DNA of 8,812 nucleotides, taken from CAYQEC01 sp964569015 (lineage in GTDB: Bacteria > Actinomycetota > Acidimicrobiia > Spongiisociales > UBA5794). The stretch spans positions 1-8,812 of the forward strand of contig CAZMSN010000066.1 of NCBI GenBank assembly GCA_964569015.1, in the 5' to 3' direction. The translations under genes and the position numbers were made by a program. Below the pieces are notes generated by a model, which was given only the letters and a program-made list of their open reading frames with translations, was not told where the DNA came from and did no database searches. Shown piece by piece: positions 5,890 to 8,812 of this stretch (its first letter is position 1; each line of letters opens with the position of its first letter).

Positions 5890-6674
5890 AGCGATCCCTC
5901 CCGATGATCCGCGAGCTGGTCGCCCAGGAGCGGCTGGGTGCGATGGTCACGATCATCTCCGGTCCCGGCACGGGCTGGCGCACGGTCATCGAGGCCGGCA
6001 AGGGAGTCGTCTCGGGCAAGCTCCCGACCGACATCGCCGAGGACGTGCTGGCCGATGCCACCGCCCTGATGGACCGGGAGCAGAGCCGCACCCTCACCTA
6101 CGGAGACCGTGCCCTGTTCATCGAAACCGTGGCGCCTCCGCCGGTGATGCTGGTCTTCGGCGCAAGCCACGTCGCACAGCCACTCACCACCATCGCCAAG
6201 CAACTCGGCTTCACCGTCGTCGTGTCGGACGCCCGGCCACGGTGGGCGACCGAGGAGCGATTCCCCGACGCCGACGAGGTGGTGGTGGGTTGGCCCGACG
6301 CAGTGTTCGCCGAGTACACCCCCGACGCACGAACCTACGTGGTGCTGCTGAGCCACGATCCCCGGTTCGAGGATCCAGTCTTCTCCGAAGTGAAGGAAAC
6401 GCCGATTCGCTACCTCGGTGCGATGGGGAGCTGGCGCACCCACCAGGCCCGAGTCGAGCGGCTTCGTGCCACCGGTTGGACCGACGAGGAGCTGGAACAG
6501 GTCCACGCCCCGATCGGGCTCGACATCGGCGCCGAGACCCCGGCCGAGGTGGCATTGTCGATCATGGCCGAGATCGTCGAGGCGAGGTATCGGGCCGGAA
6601 CCGGGATGTCGCTGTGCGGTACCAGCGACTCGATCCATGCGGGCCGGAGCGCTGAGGGGGCCGGCTCGTCGTGA
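5883..6674 (+). CDS. XdhC-family protein, middle region and C-terminal Rossmann domain
   Basis: This 263-residue product supplies the part missing from the preceding gene. Residues about 5-80 match the linker region of full-length XdhC proteins (MIRELVAQERLGAMVTII and a TVIEAGKGVVSGKL strand pair). The XdhC_C Rossmann domain follows: LVFGASHVAQPL with GASHVA at 93-98, VSDARPRWA, SHDPRFEDP with His 158, YLGAMGSWRTHQAR from 177, and IGLDIGAETPAEVALSI from 211. These are hallmark segments of the family. ATG 5883 overlaps the upstream stop by 7 bases (ATGGTGA); GTG 5886 is an alternative start. The two products probably assemble into one maturation factor for a molybdenum hydroxylase. The last 20 or so residues are glycine- and serine-rich and unlike the family core. 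The gene ends 30 bases from the convergent azlD. Confidence 0.9.
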   Translation: MVKRSLPMIRELVAQERLGAMVTIISGPGTGWRTVIEAGKGVVSGKLPTDIAEDVLADATALMDREQSRTLTYGDRALFIETVAPPPVMLVFGASHVAQPLTTIAKQLGFTVVVSDARPRWATEERFPDADEVVVGWPDAVFAEYTPDARTYVVLLSHDPRFEDPVFSEVKETPIRYLGAMGSWRTHQARVERLRATGWTDEELEQVHAPIGLDIGAETPAEVALSIMAEIVEARYRAGTGMSLCGTSDSIHAGRSAEGAGSS

Positions 6675-6675
6675 G

Positions 6676-6698
6676 GCGTGCTCGGCGCCGGGCGACGC
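6676..6698. terminator. Hairpin between convergent xdhC pair and azlD, possible bidirectional terminator
   Basis: GCGT at 6676-6679 pairs with ACGC at 6695-6698, then G6680 to G6684 pairs with C6689 to C6693 including one T-G wobble and one bulged G at 6694, around a GCGC loop. This gives about 9 base pairs, nearly all G-C, filling the 30-base convergent gap. There is no T-run on either side, so it would be an atypical intrinsic terminator or simply an RNA end-stabilising structure. Confidence 0.35.
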
Positions 6699-6704
6699 TA
6701 CGTC

Positions 6705-7022
6705 TCAGAGCATCGCCTGGAGGATCCACAGCGTGCCGATTCCCGCTGCGAACGTGACCGCGATGTTGCGGGTGCGCCAGGCGACGAGCCCGGCGAGGAT
6801 TGCCGCCACTACCTGCGGATTCCCGGCAGGAGTGACGTCGAGCGTTCCGTCCGGCAGCAGGATCGCCGGAATTGAGAGCGCCGCCAGCACCGCCGGCCCT
6901 ACGTGCGTGAGGGCTCGCCCGAACCACGGCGGCATGCGGCGCGACCCGACGGCCCCGATGAACGAGACCCGGATCAGATAGGTGCCCACCCCGATCACGG
7001 TGACGGTCGCCCACGGGTTCAT
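6705..7022 (-). CDS. azlD: AzlD-family branched-chain amino acid transporter small subunit
   Basis: Small partner of AzlC in the two-component branched-chain amino acid exporter of the inner membrane. The 105-residue product has the expected size and membrane pattern: a first helix about residues 4-22 with TYLIRVSFI, a middle hydrophobic segment containing HVGPAVLAALSIPAILL, and a C-terminal pair of segments around NPQVVAAILAGLVAW and FAAGIGTLWILQ. The TYLxR and PAxLxAL pieces match the family. The start is ATG at 7022-7020 on the minus strand; it overlaps the azlC stop as ATGA, so the genes are translationally coupled. The longer open frame reaching 7283 only overlaps azlC and shows no similarity. 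Exact substrates (leucine, isoleucine, valine, methionine or analogues) cannot be read from the sequence. Confidence 0.88.
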   Translation of the reverse strand: MNPWATVTVIGVGTYLIRVSFIGAVGSRRMPPWFGRALTHVGPAVLAALSIPAILLPDGTLDVTPAGNPQVVAAILAGLVAWRTRNIAVTFAAGIGTLWILQAML

Positions 7023-7717
7023 GACACCATCCTCTCGGCGGCAACTCCGGCCACGACCCCGGCGAGAGCGCCGATCATGAGTCCGGCGTGAGAGGGGGCG
7101 GCGTGGGCGATGACGGCCACCCCGCCTCCCACCACGGCAGCCGCCACCGCCGGCTTGCTGGTCAACATCGGGATGAGAAGGGCGAGGAACATGAGCGGCA
7201 CCGCGAACTCGAGTGACCACGAATCCGGCACGTTCGCTCCGACCAAGACGCCGATCGCGGTCGTGATCTGCCACGTCGTCCACAACGCCAGGCCGGCAGC
7301 GGTGTAGAAGCGGCGCCGGTAGGCAGGATCCTCGATAGCGGCGTACCTCACGATCGACACCGCGAAGGCCTCATCGGTGAGCAGGTACGGCAAGGCCAGC
7401 CGGGAGAGGTGCGGGAACTCTCTGAAGGAAGGGGCGAGCGCCGCGCTGTACATGAGCATGCGGGCGTTGATCACCAGGGAGGTGGCGATCACCACCGCGG
7501 TGGCGGCCCCGGCGTTCATGAGGTCGACGATGGCGAGCTGGGCGGCCCCGGCGAAGACGATGATCGAGCTTGCGTATCCGAGGCCTCCGCCGACGACCGA
7601 GTCCGCCGCCGCGACTCCGAAGACGAGGCCGAACGGGACGACGCCGACGAGGATCGGCAGGACGGCGATCACGCCGTCCCGCCACCCGGCCTGATGGGTG
7701 GCTGCTGAGCTCTTCAT
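7019..7717 (-). CDS. azlC: AzlC-family branched-chain amino acid transporter large subunit
   Basis: Integral membrane subunit that, with AzlD, exports branched-chain amino acids. The 232-residue product has the family's usual length and several hydrophobic segments. Characteristic motifs are VVPFGLVFG (residues 26-34) in the first helix, VFAGAAQLA (54-62), and VINARMLMYSAAL (82-94), then LPYLLTDEAFAVS, all typical of AzlC. The C-terminal half holds further membrane segments, including an alanine- and valine-rich pair near the end. The start is ATG at 7717-7715 on the minus strand; no Shine-Dalgarno sequence precedes it, but TAACGT lies 12 bases upstream. It heads the azlCD operon and is divergent from the proline dehydrogenase gene, with 188 bases between the starts. 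Confidence 0.93.
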   Translation of the reverse strand: MKSSAATHQAGWRDGVIAVLPILVGVVPFGLVFGVAAADSVVGGGLGYASSIIVFAGAAQLAIVDLMNAGAATAVVIATSLVINARMLMYSAALAPSFREFPHLSRLALPYLLTDEAFAVSIVRYAAIEDPAYRRRFYTAAGLALWTTWQITTAIGVLVGANVPDSWSLEFAVPLMFLALLIPMLTSKPAVAAAVVGGGVAVIAHAAPSHAGLMIGALAGVVAGVAAERMVS

Positions 7718-7729
7718 GGTGAACGGGCA

Positions 7730-7735
7730 ACGTTA
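7730..7735 (-). promoter_or_regulatory. Candidate -10 element for azlCD
   Basis: On the minus strand TAACGT lies 12 bases before the azlC ATG, fitting TAnnnT and predicting a 5' leader of only a few bases. No -35 consensus is visible at the expected distance; that position (about 7753-7758) falls inside the 14-base palindrome described separately. Confidence 0.4.
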
Positions 7736-7750
7736 CCGGGCGCCGATCGG

Positions 7751-7764
7751 TGGTGGATCCACCA
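7751..7764. promoter_or_regulatory. Perfect 14-base palindrome, candidate operator
   Basis: TGGTGGATCCACCA reads the same on both strands. It lies in the divergent region between azlC and the proline dehydrogenase gene, 33 bases from the azlC start, where it would cover the -35 region of the candidate azlCD promoter. A dimeric regulator bound here would be placed to control azlCD. Regulator and effector are unknown, and chance occurrence in GC-rich DNA is possible. Confidence 0.4.
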
Positions 7765-7872
7765 TCCGGCGACGCGGTCCACTGACCAAGGCCACGGCGA
7801 GGGGCGAATTCGCTTCGCATCTGCGGCGAGCGTCCACCGCCGCGTCGTGGCAGATTGTGCTCGGAGCGGTCC

Positions 7873-7878
7873 TAGCAT
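7873..7878 (+). promoter_or_regulatory. Candidate -10 element for the proline dehydrogenase gene
   Basis: TAGCAT fits the TAnnnT pattern and lies 27 bases before the ATG at 7906. Unlike the other plus-strand promoters proposed here, it would give a short 5' leader of about 20 bases containing a ribosome binding site. No well-spaced -35 element is seen. Confidence 0.4.
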
Positions 7879-7895
7879 CGACCGACACCGGCTCG

Positions 7896-7902
7896 AAGGA
7901 GG
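7896..7902 (+). promoter_or_regulatory. Shine-Dalgarno site for the proline dehydrogenase gene
   Basis: AAGGAGG, an almost complete anti-16S match, ends 3 bases before ATG 7906, slightly tight spacing. It fixes this ATG as the start rather than the internal ATG at residue 8. Confidence 0.75.
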
Positions 7903-7905
7903 GCC

Positions 7906-8812
7906 ATGGGTCTCTGGCAGCGCAGCATGATCTCGCTGGCACGGAACGAACGGCTCACGCGCTTCATGCACCGCTGCTCGTCGCTGTCGACACTGGCGAC
8001 CCGATTCGTCGGCGGGTCCACCGTCGATGACCTCCTGGCCACCGCCGAGGCTCTACGGTCGTCGGGTCGGACGGCGTCGATCTACTACCTGGGTGAGTAC
8101 GTCAGCGACCCGCAGAGCATCAGGCGCACCATCACAGAGCTCAAGGCCGCCGCCGCCGCCCTCGGGCTGGCCGGGCTCGACGTGTTCATCTCGGTCGACC
8201 CGACCCAGATCGGCTCCATGATCGACGAGGAGACCTGTCGGGCCAATGCCTTCGAAGTGGCGCGGGCCGTCGCCCGAGCCGACAACGGTTTCGCCCGAAC
8301 CCACTTCATGCTCGACATGGAGGACTCGTCGGTGACGGAAACGACTGTGTGGCTCTTCGAGGAGCTGCGGGCAGCCGGTCTTCCGGCGGCGGTGACGCTC
8401 CAGGCGTACCTTCACCGGACGGAGGCCGACTTGGCGAGATGCCTCGCCGCCGGGGGAGCGCTGCGCCTCGTGAAGGGAGCGTTCGCCGAGCGGTCCGACG
8501 TCGCTTTCACCAACAGGGCGGAGATCGACCGCAAGTTCATGGAGGCCGCCCGGGCGATGCTGTCGACCGAGGCCCGAGACGATGGCTTCTATCCCATCTT
8601 CGCCACCCACGACGCCGACCTGATCAACGAGATCATCCGCATCGCAGAGCAGGGCAGCTGGCCGAAGGACGGCTACGAGTTCGAGATGCTCTACGGGGTC
8701 CGCGACGGGCTTCAGCAGGAGCTGCTCGATCGGGGCGAGCAAGTGCGGCTCTACGTTCCGTTCGGGACGGATTGGTGGCCCTACGCGGTGCGCCGGGTCG
8801 GCGAGAGTCCCA
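7906..8812 (+). CDS. Proline dehydrogenase, monofunctional (3' end outside window)
   Basis: FAD-dependent first enzyme of proline catabolism, oxidising proline to pyrroline-5-carboxylate and passing electrons to the membrane quinone pool. The frame is open from ATG 7906 to the window end, 302 codons; monofunctional bacterial enzymes are about 300-320 residues, so little is missing. Family motifs appear in order along the barrel: YYLGEYV (60-66), LDMEDS (136-141), TLQAYLHRT (164-172), RLVKGAF (187-193), ATHD (233-236), FEMLYGVR (259-266), and YVPFGTDWWPYAVRRVGE (283-300). The last contains the Y-x-x-R-R-x-x-E signature, with Tyr 293 and Arg 296-297 expected to bind the substrate. AAGGAGG precedes the start. 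No pyrroline-5-carboxylate dehydrogenase is visible, but one may follow downstream. This is not a PutA fusion on the N-terminal side, since no DNA-binding domain is present. Confidence 0.94.
   Translation, partial: MGLWQRSMISLARNERLTRFMHRCSSLSTLATRFVGGSTVDDLLATAEALRSSGRTASIYYLGEYVSDPQSIRRTITELKAAAAALGLAGLDVFISVDPTQIGSMIDEETCRANAFEVARAVARADNGFARTHFMLDMEDSSVTETTVWLFEELRAAGLPAAVTLQAYLHRTEADLARCLAAGGALRLVKGAFAERSDVAFTNRAEIDRKFMEAARAMLSTEARDDGFYPIFATHDADLINEIIRIAEQGSWPKDGYEFEMLYGVRDGLQQELLDRGEQVRLYVPFGTDWWPYAVRRVGESP

Noticed and set aside
7023..7283. N-terminal extension of azlD into azlC
   Set aside because: The extra segment is Arg/Gly-rich and fully inside azlC; AzlD proteins are about 100-110 residues, matching the start at 7022.
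1..8812. Mobile elements, CRISPR arrays, tRNA or rRNA genes, defence systems
   Set aside because: No transposase, integrase, direct-repeat array, cloverleaf or toxin-antitoxin-like gene pair was found; base composition and codon use look even throughout.

Overview
The window is a high-GC, gene-dense chromosomal stretch with strong G/C preference at third codon positions, GTG and TTG starts alongside ATG, and many 4-7 base stop/start overlaps. Three transcription units begin with a TAnnnT -10 hexamer only 6-9 bases before the start codon, which points to leaderless mRNAs. Together this suggests an actinobacterium, perhaps an Acidimicrobiia-like lineage; the lineage is inference, because no rRNA or marker gene is present. 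I see no mobile element, CRISPR array, tRNA or rRNA, and no stretch over 300 bases lacks a gene.

Layout, plus strand first. 1-205: tail of a GNAT acetyltransferase cut by the window edge. 253-2323: three-gene operon xseA, xseB (both subunits of exodeoxyribonuclease VII) and a 139-residue protein with a 16-residue beta-helix-like repeat and a C-terminal membrane segment; the genes overlap by 4 bases each. 2365-5531: malic enzyme overlapping by 4 bases a HAD 5'-nucleotidase that resembles eukaryotic cytosolic nucleotidase II along its whole length. 5581-6674: an XdhC/CoxI molybdoenzyme maturation factor encoded as two overlapping genes.

Minus strand: azlC and azlD (7717 down to 6705) form a two-gene operon for a branched-chain amino acid exporter, convergent with the xdhC pair over a 30-base gap that holds a hairpin. 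From the 188-base divergent region beyond azlC, a monofunctional proline dehydrogenase gene starts at 7906 on the plus strand and is cut by the window end after 302 codons, close to the expected C-terminus.

Most of this is ordinary metabolism: DNA repair, C4-acid metabolism, nucleotide turnover, cofactor insertion, amino acid export and proline catabolism. The parts most worth a second look are the repeat protein attached to xseAB, the cN-II-like nucleotidase coupled to malic enzyme, the split XdhC, the repeated leaderless promoter layout, and a perfect 14-base palindrome in the azlC/proline dehydrogenase divergent region. I found no clear new defence or mobile system.
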